Positions 1-9,106 are shown, numbered from the stretch's first letter. The stretch is DNA of 55,988 nucleotides from Oxalobacteraceae bacterium (GCA_030698225.1 JAUYNR010000108.1:1-55988); one strand, 5' to 3'. Made by a program: numbers and translations. The notes: generated by a model not told the origin, from the letters alone.

Positions 1-1
1 C

Positions 2-514
2 AAGATGCAAAACACTGGCAGCAGCGATGGCACCTGGCCGCACCCGTACGGCACGACCGCGACCGGATTGCCGTTCCTCGGCGGGCAAATCACAGCGGAA
101 GAATTGAGCCGTGGCGAGATTCGCCATGCGATCGGCATTTCGCTGGTCGAAACAGAGGCCTCGACTGTGTTCTCCTGGCCGGCAAATCGATCCGATGGAC
201 GCAATCCCGAGCTGGTCCGCAATCGCATCCCGCAAGGACTGCGCTTTCGCCTCGACCCCGGCGTCAATGTTGACGCGCTGGCCATGAGCACTGCCGGCAA
301 GATCATTGCAAAAGCCGCGCAGAAATATGGTTTCGTCGTATGGGACAAGGCCGGCGCAATCTCGATCCGGGCCCAGAACCCAAAATCCTACACGGCGCTC
401 GGACAAGCCGACCCGTATAGCGCTCTGTTCGGCGGCAAGCCGTCCTATGCCGTGCTGGATGGACTCCCCTGGGAACGCCTGCAATTCATGCCAATGAACT
501 ACGGCAAGCCCTAA
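2..514 (+). CDS. C-terminal part of an uncharacterised, probably secreted protein (5' truncated by window)
   Basis: The reading frame is open to the left edge, so the visible 169 residues from an internal Met are probably only the C-terminal part of a longer protein. Visible features are a GEIRHAIGISL segment, a VFSWPANRSDGR segment and IPQGLRFRLDPGVN. Together these resemble a family of extracellular proteins in Actinobacteria and Burkholderiales in which 'GEIRHAL...' and 'IPxGxRxRL' recur. That resemblance is from memory and gives no function. The end of the chain is rich in Gly, Pro and Tyr. No catalytic motif can be named. It reads toward thiL but 264 bp with repeats separate them, so they are unlikely to be one operon. 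Confidence 0.55.
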   Translation, partial: KMQNTGSSDGTWPHPYGTTATGLPFLGGQITAEELSRGEIRHAIGISLVETEASTVFSWPANRSDGRNPELVRNRIPQGLRFRLDPGVNVDALAMSTAGKIIAKAAQKYGFVVWDKAGAISIRAQNPKSYTALGQADPYSALFGGKPSYAVLDGLPWERLQFMPMNYGKP

Positions 515-643
515 AGTCAGCTGCCGAGCCACCCCTGACTGGCGCCGGCCGCGCGACAAAGTGGGAGCAGGAGCCAACTCCTGTTCCAGCTTCGCTCTCA
601 CAGGAACAAAATACATTGGGTATATGAAAATATACACTCATTC

Positions 644-683
644 ACGCATATATTGAAAGCGCTAGTAAAAATACATAACATAG
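644..683 (+). repeat. AT-rich intergenic repeat, copy 1
   Basis: This copy reads CGCATATATTGAAAGCGCTA followed by GTAAAAATACATAACATAG. It shares CGCATATATT, GCG and TAAAAATACA with copies at 19959, 42298 and, inverted, 29274, 38045 and 54111. It lies in the 515-778 gap ahead of thiL. The same gap also holds a small inverted repeat, CAGGAG...CTCCTG, near 568-585. Confidence 0.55.
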
Positions 684-778
684 TATATTTATTGCCCTAG
701 CCCGCTGGATTTGCCTGGCGGGCAGAAATCGCTGCTTCATTTACACGCCGCGGGCCTGCCATTCGGTACAATCACTGC

Positions 779-1747
779 ATGATTTCCGAATTCGACCTGA
801 TTGCCCGCTACTTCACCCGCGCCCAACCCGGCCATCCCCAGGTGGTGCTGGGGATCGGCGACGATTGCGCGCTGCTGAATCCGACCCCCGGCATGGTACT
901 GGCGATTTCCAGCGACATGCTGGTCGAGGGACGGCACTTTCTGCCCGACGCCGACCCGAAAAAACTCGGCCACAAATCCCTGGCCGTGAACCTGTCCGAC
1001 CTGGCGGCAATGGGCGCCCGGCCGCTCGGTTTTACGCTGGCGCTTTCCTTGCCGCAGCCTGACCAGACGTGGCTGGCGGGGTTTGCCGACGGCTTGTTCG
1101 CGCTGGCCGATGCACACGATTGCGCGCTGATCGGCGGCGACACCACCAAGGGGCCGCTGAACATCTGCATCACGATTTTCGGTGAAATCCCGCCCGGGCA
1201 GGCGCTGCGGCGCGATGCGGCACTTGCGGGCGACGACATCTGGGTCTCCGGCACGCTGGGTGACGCACGCCTGGCGCTGGCCGGCTTGCGACAGGAAGTC
1301 GCGCTCGACCCAGCCGAGCAGGCCGCCGCTGCCGCCCGACTGGACACGCCGAGCCCGCGCGTGGCGCTCGGACTGGCCTTGCGCGGCGTCGCCCATGCCG
1401 CCATCGACATCTCGGACGGCCTGAGCGGCGACCTCGGGCATATCTTGCAACGCTCCGGCTGCGGCGCGCTGGTCAAGCTCGATGCGCTGCCGCCGGGTCC
1501 GGTGCTGGCACGCCAGCCGCAAGCGCTGCAGCGCGAATTTGCGCTGTCCGGCGGCGACGATTACGAACTCTGCTTCACCGCTGCCGTCACGCAACGCGCC
1601 GCAGTACTGGCTGCAGCACAGGCTGCCGGCATCACGGTCACCCGCATCGGCAGCATTGAGCCGGCCGCCGGCCTGCGGCTGGTCGATGCCAGCGGAGCGG
1701 CGCTCGATCTGCAATTTTCGTCTTTCGACCACTTCACGTCGCCATGA
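779..1747 (+). CDS. thiL: Thiamine-monophosphate kinase ThiL
   Basis: ThiL phosphorylates thiamine monophosphate to thiamine diphosphate with ATP, the last step of cofactor synthesis, in the cytosol. The 322-residue length is normal. Family motifs appear in order: GIGDDCALL near residue 24, SDMLVEGRHF near 45, NLSDLAAMGA near 71, GGDTT near 119, DISDGLSGDLGHI near 210 and SGGDDYELCFT near 258. The metal- and ATP-binding Asp clusters are intact. The Met at 779 gives the usual N terminus (short stretch before FDLI), though no strong Shine-Dalgarno is visible. It overlaps pgpA by 4 bp (ATGA), so the two are translationally coupled, as in many betaproteobacteria. Confidence 0.96.
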   Translation: MISEFDLIARYFTRAQPGHPQVVLGIGDDCALLNPTPGMVLAISSDMLVEGRHFLPDADPKKLGHKSLAVNLSDLAAMGARPLGFTLALSLPQPDQTWLAGFADGLFALADAHDCALIGGDTTKGPLNICITIFGEIPPGQALRRDAALAGDDIWVSGTLGDARLALAGLRQEVALDPAEQAAAAARLDTPSPRVALGLALRGVAHAAIDISDGLSGDLGHILQRSGCGALVKLDALPPGPVLARQPQALQREFALSGGDDYELCFTAAVTQRAAVLAAAQAAGITVTRIGSIEPAAGLRLVDASGAALDLQFSSFDHFTSP

Positions 1748-2262
1748 ACACACCCGTCCACGGCGCGCTGCCGGTCAAGGCCACTGCCCGCTTCATGCTG
1801 GCCCATCCGGCCCATATCATCGCCCAGGGTTTCGGCAGCGGCTTGTCGCCGATCATGCCGGGCACCTCCGGCACGCTGTACGGCTGGCTGTTGTTTGCGG
1901 TGCTGAGCTTGCGCTGGCCCGAAATTTTCACCCCACTCAACTGGGCCGTCATCATCGTGGTCGGCTTTGCGCTCGGGGTCTGGGTCTGCGAAGTCACCGG
2001 CCGCAATCTCGGCGCAGCTGACCACGGCAGCATGGTGTGGGATGAAATTATCGCGTTCTGGCTGGTGCTGCTATTCATTATGCCGGCCGACTTCACGACC
2101 CAATGCTGGGCATTTATCTGGTTCCGTTTTTTTGATATGGTCAAGCCACCACCGATCCGCTATTTCGACCGCCACATCAAGGGCGGCTTTGGGGTGATGT
2201 GGGACGACATCATGGCAGCGTTTTATACCTTGCTGGTGTTTGCGTTGTGGCGTGCGATATAG
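1744..2262 (+). CDS. pgpA: Phosphatidylglycerophosphatase A
   Basis: PgpA removes the phosphate from phosphatidylglycerophosphate to give phosphatidylglycerol, at the inner membrane. The 172-residue protein has hydrophobic spans near residues 34-55, 62-85, 100-118 and 145-170. Its family signatures are GFGSGLSPIMPGTSGTLYG near 30 and DHGSMVWDEIIAFW near 95, where acidic residues form the expected active region. The 4-bp overlap with thiL marks an operon, and pncC/cinA follows 65 bp later on the same strand. Confidence 0.95.
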   Translation: MNTPVHGALPVKATARFMLAHPAHIIAQGFGSGLSPIMPGTSGTLYGWLLFAVLSLRWPEIFTPLNWAVIIVVGFALGVWVCEVTGRNLGAADHGSMVWDEIIAFWLVLLFIMPADFTTQCWAFIWFRFFDMVKPPPIRYFDRHIKGGFGVMWDDIMAAFYTLLVFALWRAI

Positions 2263-2327
2263 GAATGTACAGCAAAGAATTTACAGCGAAAGATTTGTAA
2301 CAGTTGGCAAACCAGGAGGGGATTGAA

Positions 2328-2816
2328 ATGGAAGAAATCATCAAATTAGCGGCAGAAGTCGGCCAGGCACTGGAACAAAAAAACCTACTGCTGGCTACCG
2401 CGGAATCCTGCACCGGCGGCGGCGTAGCGCAAGCGATCACTGAAATTGCCGGATGCTCGGAATGGTTCGATTGCGGCTTCATCACCTACTCGATCGACTC
2501 CAAAACGGAAATGCTCGATATCTCCGACGCACTCATCGCGCAGCATGGCGCAGTCAGCGAAGAAATCGCCGCCGCGATGGCACAAGGCGCACTGGCCAAC
2601 AGCAGCGCGCATGTTGCTTTATCGACTACTGGTATCGCCGGCCCCACCGGCGCGGTACCGGGCAAACCGGTCGGCACAATGTGCTTCGGCTGGGCCATGG
2701 GCGACCGGATCGCAACCGAACGCAAGGTCTTCAGCGGCGACCGCCACGCGGTGCGCGAACAGACCGTCGCGCATAGCCTGCAAGGCTTGCTGCGGTTCCT
2801 GAAAACGCCGGCCTGA
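2328..2816 (+). CDS. pncC: CinA C-terminal-domain protein, nicotinamide-nucleotide amidohydrolase PncC
   Basis: PncC deamidates nicotinamide mononucleotide to nicotinic acid mononucleotide in NAD salvage. This is the stand-alone CinA C-terminal domain (162 residues), not the long CinA with a molybdopterin-binding part. The sequence shows ATAESCTGGGVAQAIT near 22, TYSIDSKTEMLD near 53 and STTGIAGPTGAVPGKPVGTM near 97, all family hallmarks. The start is fixed at the ATG at 2328 because AGGAGGGG stands 6-7 bases before it. An upstream in-frame TTG at 2304 has no such site. It ends before a bidirectional terminator facing the converging decarboxylase gene. Confidence 0.93.
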   Translation: MEEIIKLAAEVGQALEQKNLLLATAESCTGGGVAQAITEIAGCSEWFDCGFITYSIDSKTEMLDISDALIAQHGAVSEEIAAAMAQGALANSSAHVALSTTGIAGPTGAVPGKPVGTMCFGWAMGDRIATERKVFSGDRHAVREQTVAHSLQGLLRFLKTPA

Positions 2817-2826
2817 CACTGTCGAA

Positions 2827-2856
2827 AAAACGCCAGGTTCACGACCTGACGTTTGT
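2827..2856. terminator. Bidirectional rho-independent terminator between pncC and the decarboxylase gene
   Basis: The sequence AAAAAACGCCAGGT-TCACG-ACCTGACGTTTGT forms a roughly 10-bp stem with one mismatch. It has A's on the left and T-rich sequence on the right, so it can act on both converging transcripts. Confidence 0.65.
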
Positions 2857-2887
2857 CTATCGGTGCTGCATCCGATCCGCCTGCAAG

Positions 2888-4327
2888 CTACTGCATTGCC
2901 GCATCGCCCAAGCTGATCACCGCGTCGAACAGCGCATCGATATCGCGCTGCTCGGTGCGATGGTTGACCACTGCCACCCGTATCGCCAGGCAGCCGTTGA
3001 CCGTGGTGGCGGACGGCGCGGCGATGCCGGATTCGTGCAGATCGGCGATCAGGTCGGCATTGACACGATCGCTGTCGGCGCTGCGGTAGCGGAAACAGAC
3101 GATATTCAGCGAAGCCGGCGACAACAGTTCCAGCTTCGGTTCGGCCTCGATCTTTTGCTGCAGGTATTGCGCCAGCGCGCAGGTGCCGGCAATCATCCGG
3201 CCCAGCTTTTCAGCGCCGTAGACCTTGATCGTAAACCAGGTTTTCAGCGCCCGGAAACCGCGCGACAGGTCGGGACCGAAGTCGCACGGCCACGGCGAAC
3301 CGGCCGCCAGACCGCGCGCCTCGCGTCGCAGGTAGGCCGCCGGCGAGGCAAACGCGTCGTGATGCAGCGTGCCGTCGCGCACCAGAAAGAAACCGGCATC
3401 GTAGGGCACCTGCATCCACTTGTGGAAATCGAAGGCGATGCTGTCGGCGCGCTCTATGCCTTGCAGGCGCGGCGCGATCTCGCCGGACAACATCGCCAGC
3501 GCGCCGTAAGCGCCATCGATATGGAACCACAGCCCTTCGCTGGCCGCGATGTCGGCCAGCGCGTTCAGGTCGTCGATCGCGCCGTGGTTGACGGTGCCGG
3601 CCGAACCGGCTATGAAAAACGGCGTGAAGCCCTGCTGCCGGTCGGCAGCAATCGTGCGCTGCAGCGCTGCCAGATCGATCTGATGCTGGGCATTCATCGG
3701 AATCACCCGCAATGCATCAAACCCCAGCCCGGACAAATCGACCGCCTGCGCAATGCAGCCGTGCGCGCCGGCCGAAGTGTAGGCGGTCAACCGCTTGCCG
3801 CCGGCAGCCAGCCCGTGCTGCCGCACTTGCGGCCCCAGCGCCGCGGTGCGCGCCACCAGCACGCTCATCAGGTTCGCCATCGAGCTGCCGGTGACGAACA
3901 GGCCGGTGGCAGTGTCCGGGAAACCGAACAGTTCGCGCACCCAGCGCAGCACCTGCCGCTCGACTTCCAGCGGCATCTGGTCGCGCGCGCCCAGGTTGGC
4001 GTTCAAGCCGGCCGCCAGCATCTCGGCCAGCATCCCGACCGGGTTGCCGCCGCCCTGCACCCAGCCCATGAAGCCCGGATGCGTATTGCCGGCCGCATAC
4101 GGCAAGATGTCCTGCATGAAGCTGTCGTGCACCGCGGCCAGGTCGGTCGGCGCAGTCGGCAGCGGTTCGGTGAAAATATCACGCTTGTGCTGCGGGATCG
4201 GCTGCCAGACCGGGCGCTGGCGCAGGTTCGCCATGTAATCGACGATGTCGTCCAGCATCAGGTGGCCTTGCGCGCGCAGCGCTTGCCAGTCGTCCGGGTC
4301 CAGCGAGTGGGAATCTTTCGAAGTCAT
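2888..4327 (-). CDS. Group II pyridoxal-phosphate-dependent decarboxylase (aromatic-L-amino-acid decarboxylase-like)
   Basis: This enzyme removes CO2 from an amino acid using PLP; the substrate cannot be read from sequence. The 479 residues match the DOPA/tryptophan/tyrosine decarboxylase fold. HIDGAYGA at 269-276 holds the PLP-ring Asp271, DFHKW at 300-304 carries the Schiff-base Lys303, and SAGAHGCIAQA near 185 holds the stacking His189. The start is placed at MTSKDSHSLD (4327). A 46-residue longer frame is Arg/Ala-rich, overlaps pyrF and lacks family similarity. It lies 52 bp behind pyrF on the same strand and may be co-transcribed. pncC and pyrF often face each other directly in related genomes, so this gene looks like an addition at that junction. 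Glutamate decarboxylase is a less likely alternative. Confidence 0.88.
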   Translation of the reverse strand: MTSKDSHSLDPDDWQALRAQGHLMLDDIVDYMANLRQRPVWQPIPQHKRDIFTEPLPTAPTDLAAVHDSFMQDILPYAAGNTHPGFMGWVQGGGNPVGMLAEMLAAGLNANLGARDQMPLEVERQVLRWVRELFGFPDTATGLFVTGSSMANLMSVLVARTAALGPQVRQHGLAAGGKRLTAYTSAGAHGCIAQAVDLSGLGFDALRVIPMNAQHQIDLAALQRTIAADRQQGFTPFFIAGSAGTVNHGAIDDLNALADIAASEGLWFHIDGAYGALAMLSGEIAPRLQGIERADSIAFDFHKWMQVPYDAGFFLVRDGTLHHDAFASPAAYLRREARGLAAGSPWPCDFGPDLSRGFRALKTWFTIKVYGAEKLGRMIAGTCALAQYLQQKIEAEPKLELLSPASLNIVCFRYRSADSDRVNADLIADLHESGIAAPSATTVNGCLAIRVAVVNHRTEQRDIDALFDAVISLGDAAMQ

Positions 4328-4379
4328 TTTTCCGCTTGTTTCTCTTGAAGTGCGCAGTCTGGAATTACCCTGAAAACGA

Positions 4380-5195
4380 TTAACTGCGGCAGCGATTGAT
4401 CGCATCGCGCGTCGCCAGCGCAACGCTGCGCGCGGCCGCAGCAAAATCCTCGCCGCCGCCCGCATACAGGATAGCGCGGGAAGAATTGATCATCATGCCA
4501 CAGCCGTCGGCGGTCTTGCCAGCCGCCACGGTGGCTGCAACGTCGCCGCCCTGGGCGCCGATGCCGGGCACCAGCAGCGGCATCGCGCCGACAATCGCAC
4601 GCACTTGCGCCAGTTCGTTGGGAAAGGTGGCGCCGACCACCAGCGCGCACTGGCCGTTGGTGTTCCATTTCTCGGCCACCAGTTGCGCCACATGCTGGTA
4701 CACAGGTTTGCCATCGGCATTCAGGAATTGCAACTCGGAGCCGCCCGGGTTCGAAGTGCGGCACAGCACGATGGTGCCGCGATCCTGCCATTCCAAATAC
4801 GGCGCGACTGAATCGGAACCCATGTACGGGTTCACCGTCACCGCATCGGCGCCATAACGCTCGAACGCTTCGCGCGCATATTGCTCGGCGGTGGCGCCGA
4901 TATCGCCGCGCTTGGCGTCCAGGATCACCGGCAGCTGCGGGTAGCTGGCGCGTAGATAGCTGCACAGCGCTTCCAGCTGATCTTCGGCCCGCGCCGCGGC
5001 AAAATACGCGATCTGCGGCTTGAACGCGCACGCGGTATCGGCGGTGGCGTCGACAATCGCCTTGCAGAAGGTAAAGATTGCGTCCGGCCGCCCTTGCAGA
5101 TGGGGCGGGAATCTGCTGCTGTCCGGGTCCAGCCCGACGCACAGCAGGGAATCGTGCGCGGCCCAGGCAGCGGAGAGTTTTTCGATGAATGTCAT
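4380..5195 (-). CDS. pyrF: Orotidine 5'-phosphate decarboxylase
   Basis: PyrF converts OMP to UMP, the last step of de novo pyrimidine synthesis. The 271-residue chain is the longer bacterial (type 2) form. LLCVGLDPD lies near residue 18 and the catalytic Asp-Lys-Asp motif [16 protein letters not shown] near 87. [15 protein letters not shown] near 119 and [10 protein letters not shown] near 210 bind phosphate. The start at MTFIEKL is the usual N terminus. An in-frame ATG nine codons upstream has no clear ribosome site. It is transcribed with the decarboxylase gene behind it. Confidence 0.95.
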   Translation of the reverse strand: MTFIEKLSAAWAAHDSLLCVGLDPDSSRFPPHLQGRPDAIFTFCKAIVDATADTACAFKPQIAYFAAARAEDQLEALCSYLRASYPQLPVILDAKRGDIGATAEQYAREAFERYGADAVTVNPYMGSDSVAPYLEWQDRGTIVLCRTSNPGGSELQFLNADGKPVYQHVAQLVAEKWNTNGQCALVVGATFPNELAQVRAIVGAMPLLVPGIGAQGGDVAATVAAGKTADGCGMMINSSRAILYAGGGEDFAAAARSVALATRDAINRCRS

Positions 5196-5374
5196 GGCAT
5201 ATCGGGAGTGAGGCAAACCCATGCATTGTAACGCGCCCGAGCGCGCTGCAAGGGAGGGTGGCCATGGCCGTGGGCGACAGGCAATTGAAATCGCGGCGCA
5301 GCCCCCAAAATAAGGCTTTGAGCGGTAACATGATGTTTACTACATTGCAACTCCAACACTTCAGGGAAATTCAA

Positions 5375-5968
5375 ATGAACAAATGGCTGAAACTGATTGC
5401 AATCGCGGCGCTGAGCGCCACCCTGTCGGCCTGCGGCTATAACGACTTCCAGGCTAAAGATGAAGGCATCAAGGCGGCTTGGGGCGAAGTGGTCAACCAG
5501 TACCAGCGCCGCGCCGACCTGATTCCGAACCTGGTCAATACCGTCAAGGGTTACGCCTCGCACGAGAAGGACACGCTGGAAGCGGTAATCAAGGCGCGCG
5601 CCGCCGCCACCAGCTTCCAGATCACGCCGGAAGTATTGAACAATCCGGAAGCCTTCAACAAGTTCCAGCAGGTGCAGGGCGAATTGTCCGGCGCGCTGTC
5701 GCGCCTGATGGCGGTATCGGAGAATTATCCGAACCTGAAAGCCGACACCAGCTTTCGCGACCTGCAATCGCAACTGGAAGGCACCGAAAACCGCATCACG
5801 GTAGCGCGCCAGCGTTACATCGTTGCAGTGCGGGAATACAACGTGCTGGCACGCAGTTTCCCGACCAATCTGACCGCGATGATTTTCAGTTACCAGGTCA
5901 AGCCCTCGTTTACGGTCGAAAATGAAAAAGCGATCTCGAACGCGCCCGCTGTGGATTTCGGCAAGTAA
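5375..5968 (+). CDS. lemA: LemA family lipoprotein
   Basis: LemA proteins are membrane-anchored, mostly helical proteins exposed to the periplasm; their molecular role is not settled. The 197-residue chain begins with a lipoprotein signal: a charged start, a hydrophobic run and a lipobox ending LSAC near residue 20. A typical LemA body follows (EVVNQYQRRADLIPNLVNTV near 38, the family signature). The start is the ATG at 5375 before MNKWLKL. The longer upstream frame covers the divergent pyrF promoter region. One base separates its stop from the next start, so lemA and the two TPM genes are an operon. Confidence 0.93.
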   Translation: MNKWLKLIAIAALSATLSACGYNDFQAKDEGIKAAWGEVVNQYQRRADLIPNLVNTVKGYASHEKDTLEAVIKARAAATSFQITPEVLNNPEAFNKFQQVQGELSGALSRLMAVSENYPNLKADTSFRDLQSQLEGTENRITVARQRYIVAVREYNVLARSFPTNLTAMIFSYQVKPSFTVENEKAISNAPAVDFGK

Positions 5969-5969
5969 G

Positions 5970-6767
5970 ATGCACGCGTTCCGGATTCTGCTCGCCTGCG
6001 CCTTGGCGCTCTGGCTGTCGGCGGCAGCGGCGCAGGATTTCGTGCCGGTGCCGCCGCTGTCAGGCCATGTGATCGACCAGGCCGGCATGCTCAATCCGCA
6101 GCAGCGCAGCAATCTGGACAATGTGCTGAAGGATTACGAAGCCCGCAGCGGCAGCCAGATCGCGATTCTGCTGGTCAACAGCACCGCGCCGGAAGCCATC
6201 GAGCAATACAGCATCCGGGTCGCCGACGCCTGGAAGCTGGGGCGCGAGGGCATCGATGACGGCGTCATCCTGGTGGTGGCAAAAGACAACGATAAAGCGT
6301 TGCGCCGCCTGCGCATCGAGGCCGGGCGCGGGATTCAGGGCACCGTCACCGATGCCCAGTCGAAACGCATCCTGCAGGACGTGATCGCGCCGTATTTCCG
6401 CCAGAACGATTATTACGGCGGATTGGCGGCCGCCATCAGCGCGCTGACCACGCTGATGGATCAGGAGCATCTGCCGGCGCCGGCCGGCAAGCAGGCGTCG
6501 CAAGACGGGCTGTCCGGCTGGCTGCCGATCCTGTTTCTATTTTTCATGTTCGCCGCGATCATTTACCGGCGCTCGCGCAGCTCGTTCAAGTACGGGCCCA
6601 AGGGCCGCAACGCCGGAGTCATTCTGGGCAGCGGCGGCCTGGGCGGGCTGGGCGGCTTCGGCGCCGGCGGTGGCTTCGGCCGGCATTCCGGCGGCTCGTC
6701 CGGCGGCGGCGGGTTTTCCGGCGGTGGCGGTGGTTTTGATGGCGGTGGCGCGTCGGGGGACTGGTAA
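5970..6767 (+). CDS. TPM-domain (YgcG-type) exported protein with Gly-rich tail
   Basis: The 265-residue protein has a signal peptide (cleavage expected after SAAAAQ near residue 22). A TPM domain follows (VIDQAGMLNPQQRSNLDNVL near 35, then DDGVILVVAKDNDKALRRLRIE near 92), with one membrane span near 190-205 (LPILFLFFMFAAIIY). The Gly/Phe/Ser-rich tail (GGLGGLGGFGAGGGFG, then GGGGFSGGGGGFDGGG) is classic for YgcG proteins. TPM domains were first linked to photosystem II repair in plants. In bacteria they usually accompany lemA, as here, and the role is thought to lie in the envelope. Its stop codon overlaps the next start (TAATG). Confidence 0.9.
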   Translation: MHAFRILLACALALWLSAAAAQDFVPVPPLSGHVIDQAGMLNPQQRSNLDNVLKDYEARSGSQIAILLVNSTAPEAIEQYSIRVADAWKLGREGIDDGVILVVAKDNDKALRRLRIEAGRGIQGTVTDAQSKRILQDVIAPYFRQNDYYGGLAAAISALTTLMDQEHLPAPAGKQASQDGLSGWLPILFLFFMFAAIIYRRSRSSFKYGPKGRNAGVILGSGGLGGLGGFGAGGGFGRHSGGSSGGGGFSGGGGGFDGGGASGDW

Positions 6768-7279
6768 TGACGCATTTATTTTCTCTGCTTGCACGCCTGA
6801 AACGGCACCTGCTGACGACTTCCGGCACCGCTCGCCGCGCCTTCCCGCCCTCCACCCTGCACGCGATTGAAGCCACCATCGCCGCAGGCGAGACGCTGCA
6901 CCGGGCCGAAGTCTGCCTGATCATCGAGCCGTCGCTGACGCCCACCGAAGTGCTGCAGCAAGTCTCGGCCCGCGACCGCGCGCGCGAGCTGTTCGCGCTG
7001 CATCGCATCTGGGACACCGAAGAGAATTGCGGCGTGCTGATCTACGTCAATCTGGCCGATCACAAGGTCGAAATCGTGACCGATCGCGCGGTAGGCAGGC
7101 TGATTGACGCCAGCCACTGGCAAGCGATTTGCCACACCATGACGGACGGATTTTCCCACGGCGAATTTCAGCACGGCGTCAATGCGGCGCTGAAGACACT
7201 CAACGCGCTGCTGCAGCAGCATTACCCGTCACAGGGCGCGCGCGGCAATCAGCTCGGCAACCGGCCGGTCTTGCTGTGA
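6767..7279 (+). CDS. Second TPM-domain protein, probably cytosolic or peripheral
   Basis: This 170-residue protein lacks an obvious signal peptide. A shortened TPM domain fills most of it: AIEATIAAGETLHRAEVCLI near 30, ALHRIWDTEENCGVLIYVNL near 76 and VEIVTDRAVGRLIDASHW near 102. It starts inside the stop codon of the preceding TPM gene, so expression is coupled. A lemA, exported TPM and short TPM trio is common in betaproteobacteria, as I recall. Function unknown. Confidence 0.87.
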   Translation: MTHLFSLLARLKRHLLTTSGTARRAFPPSTLHAIEATIAAGETLHRAEVCLIIEPSLTPTEVLQQVSARDRARELFALHRIWDTEENCGVLIYVNLADHKVEIVTDRAVGRLIDASHWQAICHTMTDGFSHGEFQHGVNAALKTLNALLQQHYPSQGARGNQLGNRPVLL

Positions 7280-7318
7280 CGCTCTGCGCGGGAAATATAC
7301 TCCGACACTTTGCAGCCG

Positions 7319-7363
7319 CCCTCTCCCCAGCCCTCTCCCGCGAGCGGGAGAGGGGATATTCAT
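7319..7363. repeat. Dispersed 'CCCTCTCCC' repeat with hairpin, copy 1
   Basis: CCCTCTCCCCAGCCCTCTCC, then CGCGAGCGGGAGAGGGG and ATATTCATAG. The CCCTCTCCCGCGAGCGGGAGAGGG part folds into a strong stem. It lies between the convergent TPM and dacB genes, where it could also stop transcription. Matching copies are near 19721 (inverted) and 19849. Confidence 0.7.
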
Positions 7364-7378
7364 AGCGGACAACAGCCG

Positions 7379-8806
7379 CTATCCGTTCTGGTAAATCCAC
7401 TGCAGCAGCGCGTCCTGCACCGCGCGTGCGCGGGCGGCGTTGCGATCATTGATCAGGCACACCAGCACATAGCGCCTGCCTGATGCTGCCAGCACATAGC
7501 CGGCAATCGAACGCACTCCATCCAGCGAGCCGGACTTGATGTGGGCCTGACCGGCGACGCCGTCCGCCTGCAGGCGCTTGCGCATGGTGCCGTCCAGTCC
7601 CACCAGCGGCAGCGATCCGATGAATTCCGGCATGGTCGGCGCATGGAACGCCGCCACCAGCATGCGCCCCAGGGTGCCGGCTGCAATGCGCTCGAAGCGC
7701 GACAGGCCGGAACCGTTTTCGATCACCAGTTCCGGCGCAGCTATGCCCTTGCCGGCCAGCCAGGCACGGATCGCAGCGGCGCCGCGCCAGGTGCTGGCCG
7801 GCAGCGGCGGCAATTCGGGTGCCAAGCTCAGCAAAACCTGACGTGCCATCACATTGTTGCTGTACTTGTTGATATCGCGCACGATCTCCGGCAGCGCCTG
7901 GGATGACCATTCGGCAATCAGGCGTGCGTCTTCCGGCACGCGGCCGTCGACCACTGCGCCATTGAAGGACCCGCCCAGTTCCTGCCACATCTGGCGAAAC
8001 ACCTTGCCGAAAAACTCTGCATCGCTGATCCAATACGGACTCAGGTACCAGGTTTTGGCACCGCAGGCGGCCGGAAATGCGCCGTTAAAAACGATGCCAT
8101 CGGCGCTGAATTGGGCACCCAGCGCATCCTGCCAGTTGCCGCAATTGCCGTTCGAGAGCGCCGGCGCTGCGACCCGAAAGCCGGCAAACGGCAGATCCAC
8201 CGAGACCTGCACGGTGGCGCCGGCCGCATCCGGCGAGAAGCGCAGGCCGATCGACTTGTAGTTCAGCAGCAAGGCGTCCGGCCCGACGTTATAGGGCTCG
8301 CCGGGCTCGCCATCGAAGGCCGCCGCATCATGGACACTGTCCGCAAACGCGCTGCGGTCGAGCACCAGCTTGCCGCTGATTTCGCGGATTCCCTGGGCGC
8401 GGATCCGGCGCAGGAACAGCCAGAAATTCTCCAGCACCAGCTTCGGGTCGCCGCTGCCCTGGATGATCAAATCGCCCTGCAGCACATCGCCGTGCTGCGG
8501 CCCGCCGCCATAGGCCCGGGTTTTCCAAGCATAGGTGGGCCCCAGCAATTCCAGCGCCGCATCGGTAGTCACCAGCTTCATCACCGAGGCCGGATTGAAT
8601 GCGGTCGCCGCATTGAGCTCCAGCAGCGCCGCCCCGGCCGACACTTCCCGCACATAGATTCCGACCCCGTCAGCGGCAATCCCGGCGCTCTGCAACGCTT
8701 CTTCCACCGTCGGCGGCAACGCCTGGGTCCAGCCGGCGGCGGCCCATGCAATCAAACCGCAGCCGGCGGCAAGCCTGGCAAGTTTTTTAATGGTAAATAA
8801 GTGCAT
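7379..8806 (-). CDS. dacB: D-alanyl-D-alanine carboxypeptidase/endopeptidase (PBP4, DacB family)
   Basis: DacB cleaves the terminal D-Ala or the D-Ala-mDAP cross-link of peptidoglycan in the periplasm. The 475 residues start with a signal peptide (hydrophobic residues 10-25, cleavage after about WTQA). The three penicillin-binding motifs are present: SVMK at 74-77 with the nucleophile Ser74, SNN in NKYSNNVMARQ near 313, and KSG in IKSGSLDGVRS near 419. A long insertion between SxxK and SxN is normal for S13-family PBPs. It stands alone on its strand, convergent with the TPM operon and divergent from the large signalling gene. Confidence 0.94.
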   Translation of the reverse strand: MHLFTIKKLARLAAGCGLIAWAAAGWTQALPPTVEEALQSAGIAADGVGIYVREVSAGAALLELNAATAFNPASVMKLVTTDAALELLGPTYAWKTRAYGGGPQHGDVLQGDLIIQGSGDPKLVLENFWLFLRRIRAQGIREISGKLVLDRSAFADSVHDAAAFDGEPGEPYNVGPDALLLNYKSIGLRFSPDAAGATVQVSVDLPFAGFRVAAPALSNGNCGNWQDALGAQFSADGIVFNGAFPAACGAKTWYLSPYWISDAEFFGKVFRQMWQELGGSFNGAVVDGRVPEDARLIAEWSSQALPEIVRDINKYSNNVMARQVLLSLAPELPPLPASTWRGAAAIRAWLAGKGIAAPELVIENGSGLSRFERIAAGTLGRMLVAAFHAPTMPEFIGSLPLVGLDGTMRKRLQADGVAGQAHIKSGSLDGVRSIAGYVLAASGRRYVLVCLINDRNAARARAVQDALLQWIYQNG

Positions 8807-9106
8807 CGCATTCCTGTCGCTAATCTTGCGGCATGGTTTTTAAACCGGGCTGCCGGAAGACGGTATTGTGCACTGCCCTGGCGCGTCGGAGGATTTTCCG
8901 GACTCTCGTCCCCACCCCCACAGCACAATCAGGTGGATATCATCGCCTGAACTTGTCGGCGCACCGCGCGTCTAATTTAGTTGAATTGATAGTGGCTTCA
9001 CTGGCAACGCTCGCTATCAGTCTGGTATACCGTTTAAACAAAAAATCCCTGACAAAATCCATCGCTTATTGACTTTTTCGAGCACTCGTCAACCGAGGCC
9101 TCCAGG
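8807..9106. other. Divergent intergenic region, no gene seen
   Basis: These 300 bases separate dacB from the divergent signalling gene and must carry both promoters. A short open frame here (8833-9072) has no family features or ribosome site and is not called. GAGG stands about 8 bases before the ATG at 9107. I see no hairpin or repeat. Confidence 0.5.

Noticed and set aside
8833..9072. 79-residue frame before the large signalling gene
   Set aside because: No ribosome site, no recognisable motif, and it occupies the shared promoter region.
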